DNA of 64,000 bases from DATAWK01 sp036267255 (GTDB taxonomy: Bacteria > Acidobacteriota > Terriglobia > Terriglobales > Acidobacteriaceae): assembly GCA_036267255.1 (NCBI GenBank), contig DATAWK010000031.1, positions 140,041-204,040 of the forward strand, read 5' to 3'. The notes beneath the pieces were generated by a model. The model was given only the letters and a program-made list of their open reading frames with translations. It had not been told where the DNA came from and searched no databases. The position numbers were made by a program, and so were the translations under genes. Shown here in pieces: positions 1-8,834 of the stretch (position 1 is the first letter of the stretch; every line of letters starts with the position of its first letter).

Positions 1-83
1 GAGATGCCAATCTCCAGACCATCCACAATGTCAGCGGATGGCTTTCGCGGATTCCAAGTCGTGCATGGACATCTATGAGATTT

Positions 84-1901
84 CTATTTTTGCTTCTCTA
101 TAAGCTCTGCCCATCGCGCATATAGTTGGTCAACCGCATCTTGTGCTTTTTCCAATTGCGCATGTACAGCCAGCAGACGTGGGCCATCGCTGACAATAGC
201 TGAATCTTCCAATGCAGCGCGAGCTGTGTCGAGCACCCCTTCTGCGGCAACAACTCTATCTTCAATCCCAGAAAATTCACGAGCCTCCAGATAAGAAAGC
301 TTGACCTTCTTAACTGTTCCGCCGGAAACATTTGCGGATTGCGTCTCTGGCATCAACGGACTGGTCGTGTTTGCCATGACAGCATACTGATTCTGCGCCT
401 GCCATGTGTCCCACTGAGAATAGTCGGCAAAGCGCTCTGCTCCGCCCTGGCCATCGAGCCCCAAAACAACGGTGGAGACACGATCCAGCATGTAGCGATC
501 GTGCGTTACCAGCACCAACGCACCGGGATATTCCAGCAGACTCTCTTCCAGAATTTCCAGCGTGGGAATATCAAGATCGTTGGTTGGCTCATCCAACAGC
601 AGCACATCGGCTGGCTGCAGCATCAGTCTGGCAATCAGAACGCGTGCACGCTCCCCGCCAGAAAGCCTCTCGACCGGTTGATTCAACTGTTCTCCTGTGA
701 ACAGAAATTTTGCAGCCCAGCTTGCAACGTGCACAACTCGTCCCTGATACACCACGGAATCGCTGTCCGGCGCTAACGCACGCCGCAGTGTCAACCTCTC
801 ATCCAGTTCGCGTGTCTGATCCAGGTAAACGATTCTGAGAGCATCCGTCTTTTTAATGGAACCTGCGATGGGCATCGTTTCACCCGTCAACAAACGCAGC
901 AACGTTGTCTTGCCGCTACCATTCGCACCCACCAAACCCACGCGCATTCCTGCTGTAAGAATGAAGTTCAGATTTTGAAACAATGTGCGACCATTCACCG
1001 CATAGGTGACATTTTCCAACTCCACCAACCGCTTGGTCTGGCGTTCGCTGGCAGAAAATTCAATGCCGGCCTTCGCCGTCCGCGTCCGAGATTTCATTTC
1101 AGCCAGTTCTCCAATCATCGCATTGGCAGTCTGAATGCGTGCCTTCGCTTTGGTAGCACGCGCCTTCGGTCCGCGACGCAGCCATTCCATTTCCGTATGA
1201 ACACGATTGGTCAGCGCATCCTGGTGCTTGCTCTGCGCAAGAAGAAATGCTTCTTTCTTCTCCAGAAATTCATCGTATTTTCCACGCACGCGGAGCACGC
1301 CATCGGGATAGATGCGATCCAGCTCCACCATTTCCAGTGCGACATTCTCCAGAAAATAGCGATCATGGCTGACAAAAACACAGGCAAACGCAGCTTGGTT
1401 CAGCAAATCTTCCAGCCATTGAATCCCGGCAAGATCCAGATGGTTGGTTGGCTCATCCAGCAACAACACATCGGGCAGCTCCACCATTGCCTCTGCAATT
1501 GCAAGACGCTTTTGCCAGCCACCGGAAAGCTTCGCTGCCGATTGGTCGAAATCTTCGAATCCAGTACGTCCCAATGTCTCGGCGATGCGCGCCTCCCATT
1601 CGGACTCTGGAGCTCTGATTTTTCGCAGCGCGCTCGTCAGTACATCGCGCACGCTCATGCCGGCAGCAAACTCAGATTCCTGCGCAACGAAACTCACGCG
1701 AGCCAGCTTGCGCAAGGCAACTTCACCCTCATCGGCGTCTATACGCCCAGCAAGGATTCCAATCAGGGTTGATTTACCGGATCCATTCGGCCCGATCAGG
1801 CCAATGCGGTCCCCCTGAGACACGGTAAAAGAGACATTGCGAAATAATGGTTGCGCCCCAAAACGTATGGAGAGACCTTGTGCATTTAGAATTGGCGGCA
1901 A
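84..1901 (-). CDS. uup: ABC-F family ATPase, Uup-like
   Basis: A soluble 605-residue protein with two ABC ATPase domains and no membrane segments, as expected for the ribosome-associated ABC-F family. The first domain has Walker A GPNGSGKST (about residues 37-45), the signature LSGGWQKR (about 125) and Walker B LLLDEPTNHLD (about 146). The second has GANGSGKTT, LSGGERARV and LLLDEPTNDLD. After the second domain comes a charged C-terminal stretch (about 530-605) with heptad-like spacing, which favours Uup over EttA. Uup proteins are linked to translation or ribosome assembly and to low precise excision of transposons. It is a stand-alone host gene outside the mobile elements. The family assignment is firm; the exact subfamily is less so. 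Confidence 0.9.
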   Translation of the reverse strand: MPPILNAQGLSIRFGAQPLFRNVSFTVSQGDRIGLIGPNGSGKSTLIGILAGRIDADEGEVALRKLARVSFVAQESEFAAGMSVRDVLTSALRKIRAPESEWEARIAETLGRTGFEDFDQSAAKLSGGWQKRLAIAEAMVELPDVLLLDEPTNHLDLAGIQWLEDLLNQAAFACVFVSHDRYFLENVALEMVELDRIYPDGVLRVRGKYDEFLEKKEAFLLAQSKHQDALTNRVHTEMEWLRRGPKARATKAKARIQTANAMIGELAEMKSRTRTAKAGIEFSASERQTKRLVELENVTYAVNGRTLFQNLNFILTAGMRVGLVGANGSGKTTLLRLLTGETMPIAGSIKKTDALRIVYLDQTRELDERLTLRRALAPDSDSVVYQGRVVHVASWAAKFLFTGEQLNQPVERLSGGERARVLIARLMLQPADVLLLDEPTNDLDIPTLEILEESLLEYPGALVLVTHDRYMLDRVSTVVLGLDGQGGAERFADYSQWDTWQAQNQYAVMANTTSPLMPETQSANVSGGTVKKVKLSYLEAREFSGIEDRVVAAEGVLDTARAALEDSAIVSDGPRLLAVHAQLEKAQDAVDQLYARWAELIEKQK

Positions 1902-1998
1902 AATGGATTTCCTTGCAGAGTATCTAATTGCAAGTGTAACAAGCCGAAAAATATAGGCTAATTGCTCGCCTGCCTACTGTTCGAGGTTCAAACACGGC

Positions 1999-2187
1999 CT
2001 ATGCTTGTTTCTGCGCCTGGGCTTTGAGCAAGAGTCGCGTGTATTCTGCTGGATGCGGTACCAGCAAAGAGTCTGCGATTGCCTTGCGGTAACCACCTGC
2101 ATAAATCGAATACATGACAGCCAGCGCACAACCTACCCCGAGAAAAAATCCGAAGAAAAACCCTATCATGATGGTCGTGTAGGTCAT
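1999..2187 (-). CDS. Small single-pass membrane protein
   Basis: A 62-residue protein whose N-terminal half (about residues 5-30) is one hydrophobic helix rich in Gly and Phe. A positively charged tail follows (GGYRKAI...). I do not recognise a family. The sequence TACCTTCCTAAG on the plus strand, just upstream of the gene, reads AGGAAGGTA on the gene strand and gives a good ribosome binding site before ATG 2187. It lies between tRNA-Val and uup on the same strand. The function is unknown. Confidence 0.55.
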   Translation of the reverse strand: MTYTTIMIGFFFGFFLGVGCALAVMYSIYAGGYRKAIADSLLVPHPAEYTRLLLKAQAQKQA

Positions 2188-2208
2188 CCGCTTCTTACCT
2201 TCCTAAGC

Positions 2209-2283
2209 TGGTGGGCGCTGCAGGATTCGAACCTGCGACTTCCACCGTGTGAAGGTGGCACTCTACCGCTGAGTTAAGCGCCC
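2209..2283 (-). tRNA. tRNA-Val (CAC anticodon)
   Basis: Read on the minus strand, the cloverleaf is complete. A 7-bp acceptor stem GGGCGCT/AGCGCCC is followed by discriminator A and an encoded CCA. The anticodon stem is CCACC/GGTGG around the loop TTCACAC (anticodon CAC, valine GUG). The T-arm contains GGTTCGAATCC. The length is 75 nt. Confidence 0.95.
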
Positions 2284-2406
2284 TGGAATCCGCATTTGCG
2301 GCAATTGGGCAGCGCGAATGCGCGCGATGGATTGGGGAATCCCAGAAAGCCGCAAGACTATGCACTTTCCGTCTGTTCTGCGTAAAGTATACGCTAGAAC
2401 TCGAGC

Positions 2407-3402
2407 ATGACAATGTTGCAGAACGACGGCAGTCCGGAGCGACTTCCTCGAGACCACCAGGGCAATCGTGAAGCCGACACTGCATCGGCGGATGACTCGC
2501 CTGAGGTGCCGGAACGAGTTCCTGAGGACAGTCTGGAGCCAGACCCAGGAGAAAAGTCTCTAGAGGGCGTTTCTGAGGATGGCCAAGACCTTTTGGAATA
2601 TCCGATAGACCTGCCATCGGAGCCTTTCTTTGAGGAAGATAGCAGTTCCCAAAATGACATACCGGAGCCGGACGAAACCCTCCCGGAAAACGAAGAAAAT
2701 CCTGATTTGGAGGCGCAACTTACAGGGTCCAATGGGGTTTCTGATGGTATGGGTACGATTGCGCTAGACCGGGCACCGTTCCGAGGAAAGCAGTCCGCCG
2801 CGACCGCGCCGCTGCGGACCGATGACTGGTCCAAGCTGAGCGACGCTGAAATCATGCAGCGCGCCGGAACAGGAGATGATGCCTGCCTGGAATATCTGGT
2901 CGCCAAGTATCGCCGGCCAATCGTGCATTTCATGTTTCGCATGGTGCGAAATCAAGCGGTGGCGGAAGAGTTGGCGCAGGAGGTTTTTCTCCGCGTGTAT
3001 CGATCACGGCAAAGTTATCGTGCAGAGGCACGCTTCAGCACCTGGCTTTACCGCATTGCAAGTAATCTAGCCGTCAACCATGCGCGGGACACCAAGTATG
3101 AACGGAGCGCGTCGAGTGTCTACCTGGATGCCGTCGATGCAGAGACCGGTACTTCACCCGATGTGGCAGACAGCACCCCTTCTGTCGAGCAGGATATGCT
3201 GCAAAAGGAGCGCATGCGCCAGATTCGCGCGCAGGTACTGGCACTGCCGGAACGACAAAAAATGGCTGTATTGATGCACAAATATCAGGGGCTCAACTAT
3301 AAAGATATCGGAGCCGTTCTCAAGCTCAGTGAGTCCGCAACAAAGTCACTTCTCTTTCGCGCATATCAGACATTGCGCGAGAGCCTGAAAGCGTTTGTCT
3401 GA
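2407..3402 (+). CDS. ECF (sigma-E-like) RNA polymerase sigma factor with acidic N-terminal extension
   Basis: A 331-residue protein. The last 190 residues or so are a normal ECF sigma factor: region 2 contains ELAQEVFLRVYRSR and FSTWLYRIASNLAVNHARD, then a variable linker, then region 4 with LPERQKMAVLMHKYQGLNYKDIGAVL. The first 140 residues are unusual: low complexity, very acidic (Glu, Asp, Pro, Ser) and without aromatic residues, so probably disordered. The next gene, 18 nt downstream, encodes a membrane anti-sigma factor, which suggests that the pair responds to envelope stress. ATG 2407 is the first start in the frame; a second ATG lies two codons later. Confidence 0.9.
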   Translation: MTMLQNDGSPERLPRDHQGNREADTASADDSPEVPERVPEDSLEPDPGEKSLEGVSEDGQDLLEYPIDLPSEPFFEEDSSSQNDIPEPDETLPENEENPDLEAQLTGSNGVSDGMGTIALDRAPFRGKQSAATAPLRTDDWSKLSDAEIMQRAGTGDDACLEYLVAKYRRPIVHFMFRMVRNQAVAEELAQEVFLRVYRSRQSYRAEARFSTWLYRIASNLAVNHARDTKYERSASSVYLDAVDAETGTSPDVADSTPSVEQDMLQKERMRQIRAQVLALPERQKMAVLMHKYQGLNYKDIGAVLKLSESATKSLLFRAYQTLRESLKAFV

Positions 3403-3420
3403 AGAGAGGGGTGTGGGATT

Positions 3421-3936
3421 ATGCAGTGCGACAAACTGAAGTCATTTCTGCCGGACTTGGTTTTTGATCCAGCCTGCGTACCGTCCTCGGTACAGAACCA
3501 TATCAATGCCTGCGCATCCTGCCGCAAAGAAGTTGCCGAGTTGCAGGCAACCATGCGTCTGCTGGATGAATGGAAGGTGCCGGAACCGAGCCATTATTTT
3601 GATGTCCGCCTGGCGGGGCGGCTGCGTGAAGAAAAACGGTTTGAACCGGCTGGATTTTTTGAACGGATGCGCATGCGTCTGCTTTACGGCAGCAATATGC
3701 AACTGCGACCTGCCCTGGCAGCTACCCTGGCCTTGGCAATTATTGTGGGCGGTGGTTCGTATGCTGGATTTATCAGCATGAACCGCACCATGCAGCAGCG
3801 ACCCCAGATGACATCTGCAGCGGTTCATGATCTACAAATTCTGGATGCAAACGACCAAACCATACAGCAGCTGAATGCTTTCGACGACGATAGCGACAGC
3901 AATGGGACCGCAGGCGTGGCAGTAACATCCAATTAG
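3421..3936 (+). CDS. Putative zinc-finger anti-sigma factor, single-pass membrane protein
   Basis: A 171-residue protein. The N-terminus has the pattern C...H-x3-C-x2-C (QNHINACASCRKEVAEL, about residues 27-43) typical of ZAS anti-sigma domains. One transmembrane helix (about residues 98-118, ALAATLALAIIVGGGSYAGF) separates it from a short extracytoplasmic tail rich in Gln and Asp. It is encoded directly downstream of the ECF sigma gene and is almost surely co-transcribed. Inferred role: it holds the sigma factor at the membrane until a signal releases it. Confidence 0.85.
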   Translation: MQCDKLKSFLPDLVFDPACVPSSVQNHINACASCRKEVAELQATMRLLDEWKVPEPSHYFDVRLAGRLREEKRFEPAGFFERMRMRLLYGSNMQLRPALAATLALAIIVGGGSYAGFISMNRTMQQRPQMTSAAVHDLQILDANDQTIQQLNAFDDDSDSNGTAGVAVTSN

Positions 3937-4032
3937 TGATTTTCAGGGTTCTCTCGGCTCTGCATCTGTGCCGCATTAGACTGTTGGCACAAGTGTCTGC
4001 AGTGCCCTTCCTGTGTGCGTCAACGGATTGGT

Positions 4033-4743
4033 ATGGCTTGCTTGCGTGTAATTCGACGGTTGTTCCCCAAACGTGCCAAGCGTAGGAATTCCGTTGCCAA
4101 TTCCAGTTTCCATCTGCGCACTGCTTCGTTCGGCATATTATTTTTTGCTTGCCTGTTTTGTTTTGCTCTTACCTTCACATCGACAGCCTCTGCCAGACAG
4201 CATGGATTTGGAGGTGGCGGCCATCGTGGGGAATGGCAACACAACGGCTGGCGCCATGAACAGCAACCAAGGCATCAGCAGCATTTGTCCGAATGGATGC
4301 GCAATCACCAGAATCTAACTCCAGAACAGCAGCAACGCGCGCTGCACAACGAGCCTGGCTTCAATCGCTTGCCGCCTGCAGAACAACAACGCTTGCAGAA
4401 CCGCCTGAACCAGCTGAACTCGATGCCTCCTGCGCAACGAGAGCGCACCCTCCAACATATGGAAGCAGTAGAAAGACTGAGCCCGCAGCAGCGCCAACAA
4501 TTGCGCCACGTGATGCAACAGGTAAGTCAGATGCCAATGCCACGCCAAAGAATGATGCGGAAGGCCTTCCGCGATTTACGCGACCTGCCGCCGGAGCAAC
4601 GCCAGGCAATTCTTTCCTCAAGCCAATTCAAGAGCCAGTTCTCCGACCAGGAACGTCAGATTCTGGGTAACTTGATGAGCGTCGAACCGTATATTCCTCC
4701 AAACCCTCCTGGTAATGGCACCCAATACGGTGGCAAGCAATAG
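4033..4743 (+). CDS. DUF3106-type exported Gln/Arg-rich protein
   Basis: About 236 residues from ATG 4033 (GTG 4015 is possible but has no ribosome site). A basic N-terminus is followed by a hydrophobic stretch ending TSTASA, which looks like a signal peptide. The mature part is Gly/His-rich and then consists of Gln, Arg, Leu and Pro repeats such as LTPEQQQRAL, LPPAEQQRLQNRLNQL, LSPQQRQQLRHV and LPPEQRQAIL. This is the pattern of the DUF3106 family, predicted periplasmic helical proteins of unknown role. It follows the sigma/anti-sigma pair on the same strand and may belong to that stress operon. Confidence 0.75.
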   Translation: MACLRVIRRLFPKRAKRRNSVANSSFHLRTASFGILFFACLFCFALTFTSTASARQHGFGGGGHRGEWQHNGWRHEQQPRHQQHLSEWMRNHQNLTPEQQQRALHNEPGFNRLPPAEQQRLQNRLNQLNSMPPAQRERTLQHMEAVERLSPQQRQQLRHVMQQVSQMPMPRQRMMRKAFRDLRDLPPEQRQAILSSSQFKSQFSDQERQILGNLMSVEPYIPPNPPGNGTQYGGKQ

Positions 4744-4893
4744 AGATCAAAGCCCTGCAGTATCCGCTTCATGAAAATGGCGTTCTGATTTGCATGCCCG
4801 ATGAAGATCCAGAAACCCAGCAGAACCTGCTCTTTTGCATAGCTTTGCACAGCTTATGTTTGACCGCCAACCATTACCCCTTTAACATAAAGA

Positions 4894-4970
<77 letters not shown>

Positions 4971-5062
4971 CTTAGGCGAAATGCCAACCCCAGATAACCC
5001 CAAATAACAGCGCCCGGAAAAACGCCGAGGGGTTTCTTGTGTGTTTGCAGGGTTCTCATGGG

Positions 5063-6376
5063 CTATGCGCTCCGCAATGCTCTTCTGACCACCTTGCTGT
5101 TCGCCTCCCGTTTGGCGTCCATCAAAGCGTTCCCGTAGACATTCATCGTGGTCGAGACCTGGGCGTGCCGCATCAGCTTTTGCTGCACCCCCACCGGCGC
5201 TCCGGTATCGTCCAGCCACGAACGGTAGGTGTGGCGAAAGGTGTGCCACCCCACGCTGTTGTACTTCCCGGCTGCCGTCCACCGCTCTTCATGGAGTGGC
5301 AACCGCTTGCCGTTCGGTGTCGGGCTGTCGGTCAGGCACCAGACGCCGACAGCCGCGCCGCACCTCGGGCACGCCACCAGACAGCATCCTGCAGGACGGA
5401 TATAGTCCTGCTGAATCGGAGCCGTGTGGAAGTGCCTGCCGGTCGCGGTGCTGGGAAAGACAAGGTCTGACCCCATCAATGGGGTTTTCCCTTCCGATTT
5501 CGCTCTTTCCTCGGACTGAATCTTCCAGTCCAGAAGAACTGTTGCGAACTCGGGATCGAGCGGAAGCTCATCTTCCGAGTATTCGGTCTTCACCGTCTTG
5601 ACCCGACCGTGAATGACCGCCCGGACGACTTTCATGCTCAGGCTCTCGAAGTCGATGTCTTGCCATTCGAGCGCCAGAACCTCTTCGGCCCGCAGGCCCG
5701 TACACTGCGCCACCACCACCATCGTGCAGTAGGGTTGCGGCAGCAGTTCGAGGATCTGGTAAAACTGCTCGACCGTCAGCACAATCGGCTTTTTCTGCCG
5801 TTTGCTGATGCCCTTGATCTCGACCAGCTCCATCGGATTCCGCTGCCACTCGACCAACTCCCACAGCATGGCTTTCTCATACAAACGGTGCATGACTGCC
5901 TTGAAGTGGCCTTTGGTCTTGGGCGCGGCCTCCATATTCTTCAGCCAGTCCTGCACCCCGAGCGGCTTCATTCGAGTGATGCGGGTGGTTCCCCACTTCT
6001 CCCGAACCCGCTTGATGACGCTCAGGTACGAAACGACTGTCGAATAGCTCAGTTCGCCTTCACTGTCACACCGATCACCGGGGCGGCGCTGCTTGATCTC
6101 CAGCATCTTTTCCTCCTCGATAAAGCGGTCCAGAATGGCGGCGAACGTCGGCTCCAGAATCGCCAAGGTTGGGTTTTCCGTGTTGAGCTTGAGCACGAAA
6201 GCCTCCAGATGCCGCTCAACCGCGACCTGCGTGGGGAACTTTTCTGTGCTCAGGAACATAGAGGTTCGTTTGCCGGTTGTGGGGTCCTGGTAACGGTATT
6301 CCCAGGCCCATTGATTGTTGGCCCGCGCAACCTTGCGCAGGGTGCCTCGCTGAAATCTTTGCCGCGTGAATTTCAA
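5063..6376 (-). CDS. int: Tyrosine-type site-specific integrase of ICE-1
   Basis: About 437 residues from the likely TTG start at 6376, which overlaps the excisionase stop as TTGA and is preceded by GGAGAGGAG. An upstream ATG at 6475 would run far into the excisionase gene and is less likely. Catalytic motifs are CTGLRAEEVLALEW (Arg I), HTFRHTY (His-x-x-Arg), LMRHAQ (His) and the Tyr in TTMNVYG. An oddity lies between the two halves of the catalytic domain: a Cys-rich insert CPRCGAAVGVWC followed by LHEER, resembling a small zinc knuckle. It reads toward tRNA-fMet and presumably performs integration and, with the excisionase, excision. Confidence 0.92.
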   Translation of the reverse strand: MKFTRQRFQRGTLRKVARANNQWAWEYRYQDPTTGKRTSMFLSTEKFPTQVAVERHLEAFVLKLNTENPTLAILEPTFAAILDRFIEEEKMLEIKQRRPGDRCDSEGELSYSTVVSYLSVIKRVREKWGTTRITRMKPLGVQDWLKNMEAAPKTKGHFKAVMHRLYEKAMLWELVEWQRNPMELVEIKGISKRQKKPIVLTVEQFYQILELLPQPYCTMVVVAQCTGLRAEEVLALEWQDIDFESLSMKVVRAVIHGRVKTVKTEYSEDELPLDPEFATVLLDWKIQSEERAKSEGKTPLMGSDLVFPSTATGRHFHTAPIQQDYIRPAGCCLVACPRCGAAVGVWCLTDSPTPNGKRLPLHEERWTAAGKYNSVGWHTFRHTYRSWLDDTGAPVGVQQKLMRHAQVSTTMNVYGNALMDAKREANSKVVRRALRSA

Positions 6377-6633
6377 GGGTGTTGCTCCTCTCCAGTCAGC
6401 GCAGCATGGTTGGTTGTAGTGGAGTTTAACTCGTTTTCCAGCCATGTATTCAACGAACTCAGCCGAAATCTCCACCGCTTGCCGACCTTCAGGGCCGGAA
6501 CTTTTCGATTGCGGGCCATCCCTTCCAGCGTCTTCCAGTGCATCCCCAGGATCGCTGCCGCTTCCCGCAAATCAAGCAGCGGCTCGAAGGACGGAGAAGC
6601 TGACCCTTCACTCGATTTTTGAACTGACTGCAT
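6373..6633 (-). CDS. xis: Excisionase / helix-turn-helix DNA-binding protein
   Basis: 86 residues with a MerR/excisionase-type winged helix: LLDLREAAAILGMHWKTL (about residues 19-36) followed by MARNRKVPALKVGKRWRF. Such proteins bend att DNA and set the direction of recombination. Its stop overlaps the integrase start by 4 nt, so the two are translationally coupled. A similar protein sits in the same place in ICE-2 (60278-60568). Confidence 0.82.
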   Translation of the reverse strand: MQSVQKSSEGSASPSFEPLLDLREAAAILGMHWKTLEGMARNRKVPALKVGKRWRFRLSSLNTWLENELNSTTTNHAALTGEEQHP

Positions 6634-6724
6634 ATTCGGAACCTCGCGGACTACCTATCGCTCTTCTGACATCCTCAAAATAGGCGCGGTAGACCGGGGA
6701 GGCCATTGCAGAATTCATCAGGTG

Positions 6725-6741
6725 TGTGCAGGTTCTGCACA
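6725..6741. promoter_or_regulatory. Palindromic operator-like site 1 (TGTGCAG-GTT-CTGCACA)
   Basis: A perfect inverted repeat of 7-bp arms around a 3-bp centre, in the 410-bp gap between xis and the methyltransferase gene. The same type of palindrome occurs upstream of virB2 in ICE-1 (8011-8027) and at both equivalent places in ICE-2 (60699-60715 and 62025-62041). I infer a binding site for an ICE regulator; the regulator is not identified. Confidence 0.6.
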
Positions 6742-6829
6742 TCGACTGCCTGAGTAGTCGAATCATGTTCGATGCGTGCTGTTAGACATATTCGCGTTCA
6801 GGCACTCACAAATCGTGGTCTTCGCTGAA

Positions 6830-7045
6830 TCGGGCACGCGCTCGGGGTTTCACCGGCGTCCGGCGGCACTGCGGGCCTCTGCTTTTCCGGTTCCTCGCCA
6901 AACAAACTTTTCATAACGAACACGAAAACTTTCTTCAGGTCCCTCCCGAAAAGCGTCCCTTGACCTTGGAAGCCTGACCCACTCGCGTCGCTTCGCGCAG
7001 GTGTGCCCCGACTCACCGGGAGACCACACAAAACGGAGTGACATC
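6830..7045 (+). promoter_or_regulatory. Conserved structured leader A, upstream of the ICE-1 methyltransferase gene
   Basis: This non-coding stretch matches two other places in the window: leader B before ssb (18095-18327) and leader C before the ICE-2 methyltransferase (60905-61124). Shared blocks, in order, are a CCGGCG-rich segment, CTCTGCTT, an inverted repeat CTTTTC...GAAAA, CCCGAAAAGC, CCTTGGAAGC, a hairpin with CTCGCGTCGCTTCGCGCAG, and a CCCG...CGGG hairpin just before the ribosome site ACGGAGTG. It could be an RNA leader or a single-strand-active promoter (Frpo-like) used during transfer. This is inference from the shared sequence only. Confidence 0.6.
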
Positions 7046-7807
7046 ATGAACATGAACACGATCCAACAACAGCTTCCCGTCAACGCAATCCTTCACGGCG
7101 ACTGCATCCAGGTCATGCGCGATCTGCCAGCGAACAGCGCAGACTTCATCCTCACCGACCCGCCCTATCTCGTGAACTTCCGCGACCGGGATGGGCGCAC
7201 CATTCAGAACGACGTGAAAGCCGACTGGCTTAAGCCAGCGATGGCGGAAGCGTACCGAGTCCTCAAACAGGATCGACTGATGCTTTGCTTCTATGGCTGG
7301 ACTAAAGTCGATATGTTCTTTGACGCATGGAAAGACGCGGGTTTCCAGCCGGTCGGACATCTGGTGTTTCGCAAGAGTTACGCATCGAAAACCAGGTTCC
7401 TTCGCTATCAGCACGAGCAGGCATACCTGCTGGCGAAAGGCAGACCGCCACTGCCGAAGCAGACGTTAGGCGATGTAATGGATATGCCCTACAGCGGCAA
7501 CAAGCTGCATCCGACCCAGAAGCCAGTAGTTGCGTTGGCTCCGCTGGTTCGCAGCTTCTCGTTGCCGGGCGATCTGGTACTCGATCCTTTCGCAGGCAGC
7601 GGTAGTTCCTGCGCGGCAGCGTTACTCTCAGGCCGCAAGTATCTCGGCGTAGAGATGGACGATGCTTACTTCCAGCAGGCAGTGAGTCGAATGAACCGAG
7701 TGAAAGAGAGGATTTCCGCAAGGAAGTTCTATTCTTCCTTCCCACGTTCGATCCATGATACGTGCGTGCCAGCACGCCTCAAGGCGAACAGTTGTTCTGA
7801 GTTGTGA
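7046..7807 (+). CDS. Orphan DNA methyltransferase (beta-class, probably N6-adenine)
   Basis: 253 residues from ATG 7046, which has the ribosome site GGAGTG. Motif IV TDPPY (about residues 37-41) comes before the SAM-binding motif DPFAGSGSSC (about 180), so this is the beta order. DPPY is usual for adenine-N6 enzymes, though N4-cytosine is not excluded. HPTQKPV is the usual motif before the SAM pocket. There is no restriction gene nearby, so it is probably an orphan enzyme that protects transferred DNA or marks the element. It is highly similar to 61125-61859 in ICE-2. Confidence 0.88.
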   Translation: MNMNTIQQQLPVNAILHGDCIQVMRDLPANSADFILTDPPYLVNFRDRDGRTIQNDVKADWLKPAMAEAYRVLKQDRLMLCFYGWTKVDMFFDAWKDAGFQPVGHLVFRKSYASKTRFLRYQHEQAYLLAKGRPPLPKQTLGDVMDMPYSGNKLHPTQKPVVALAPLVRSFSLPGDLVLDPFAGSGSSCAAALLSGRKYLGVEMDDAYFQQAVSRMNRVKERISARKFYSSFPRSIHDTCVPARLKANSCSEL

Positions 7808-8010
7808 TCTTCGCAACCTTGACCCGCGCCGTCCCGCACGCTCTTTGCTGATCAACGTGGGAATGAATGGGTCTGTGCATCCTGCACCGCATCTCCCCTC
7901 TGTTGCCTTCTCTCCTCGTCTCACCTCCCACATTGACTCCCCCGTGTAGCCAAAACTTGTTGGGAGCTTCCACCTGCATATTCACTGGGTTTTTCTCTCA
8001 TCAACGGGGA

Positions 8011-8027
8011 TGTGCAGAACTCGCACA
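8011..8027. promoter_or_regulatory. Palindromic operator-like site 2, upstream of the T4SS operon
   Basis: GGGG-A-TGTGC-AGAACTC-GCACA-CCC: 5-bp arms with G and C flanks, a degenerate copy of the palindrome at 6725-6741. It lies 107 bp before virB2 in the 326-bp gap 7808-8133, which holds no gene I can support. The position suggests control of the type IV secretion operon promoter. Confidence 0.5.
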
Positions 8028-8133
8028 CCCTCTGCGAATTCTGCAATGGGCATGCGCCCATTTCCGTCTTACCTTCGCTCCAGACGTTGCAACGGGGAGT
8101 GCCACTCGACCGTTACGCAAACGAAAGGAGCAC

Positions 8134-8466
8134 ATGAACACACTCACTCAAATGAAACGTCCGTGTTTTCTCACGGTGCGCAGGCACTGGCGGAGGTGGC
8201 TCACACCCTCGCTGTTCTTTCTTGCGGCACTGCCCGTGTATGCACAAGCCACAGGCAACGATCCGTGGGACAACGCGGTGAACGTCCTCAAGACCGCCTT
8301 CACCGGCCCGATTGCTACCGGGCTTTCGCTGGTTGCCATCGTCGTGGGCGGGTTGATGTTCGCCTATGGCGAAGGTCAGTCCAAGCGGATGCTCGCCGGA
8401 ATCGTCTTTGGCATCGGCATGGCGGTCGGAGCCGTGAACTTCATGGCCTGGCTCTTTCCCGGCTAA
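8134..8466 (+). CDS. virB2: VirB2/TrbC-like major pilin
   Basis: 110 residues from ATG 8134 (ribosome site GAAAGGAG). A long signal peptide ends near LPVYAQA. The mature region NDPWDNAVNVLKTAFTGP is followed by two hydrophobic helices around a short loop with GEGQSKRM, the usual shape of VirB2/TrbC pilins. It is the first gene of the T4SS operon. The ICE-2 copy at 62152-62484 has the same length. Confidence 0.85.
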   Translation: MNTLTQMKRPCFLTVRRHWRRWLTPSLFFLAALPVYAQATGNDPWDNAVNVLKTAFTGPIATGLSLVAIVVGGLMFAYGEGQSKRMLAGIVFGIGMAVGAVNFMAWLFPG

Positions 8467-8522
8467 TCCATAGCGGAAGGCGAAACCACAACCAAACACT
8501 CGATGGGCAGAAAGGAGCTGAC

Positions 8523-8834
8523 GTGGCAGAGGGCGGTTTTCGACAGAACAGAGTTTACAAAGCGATGAACCGCCCGCTGACCGTTCTCGGCGCTGAACGG
8601 CGATTGTTCTTTGTCGCGCTGATTACCGGAGGCGCGGTCTTCTCCCTGATGCACTCGCTGGTCGGAGGCATCGTGCTTTTCATCGTGGGCGTCATCATCG
8701 CCCGCATCGCTACCAAGCACGATGTCGAAATCCTTCGCGTGCTTTTCAACTCCAGTAAATTTCGCAGACGTTACGACCCCATGAAATGGGAGCCGACGCT
8801 GATCACTATCAGGAATCGTCATGCACAGAATTAG
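8523..8834 (+). CDS. virB3: VirB3/TrbD-like T4SS inner-membrane protein
   Basis: 103 residues from GTG 8523, preceded by AAAGGAGC. ATG 62544 in ICE-2 starts at the corresponding residue and supports this choice. Two adjacent hydrophobic helices (LFFVALITGGAVFSL and GGIVLFIVGVIIARI) are followed by a basic tail. The reading frame overlaps virB4 by 14 nt, exactly as in ICE-2. VirB3 is a short membrane partner of the VirB4 ATPase. Confidence 0.82.
   Translation: MAEGGFRQNRVYKAMNRPLTVLGAERRLFFVALITGGAVFSLMHSLVGGIVLFIVGVIIARIATKHDVEILRVLFNSSKFRRRYDPMKWEPTLITIRNRHAQN

Noticed and set aside
5063..6475. Integrase start at ATG 6475 (470 residues)
   Set aside because: It would overlap most of the excisionase gene; a TTG at 6376 with a good ribosome site and 4-nt overlap with the xis stop fits better and agrees with ICE-2.
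5609..6622. Plus-strand open frame of 337 residues
   Set aside because: Antisense to the integrase and excisionase genes; composition is a shadow of their codon use.
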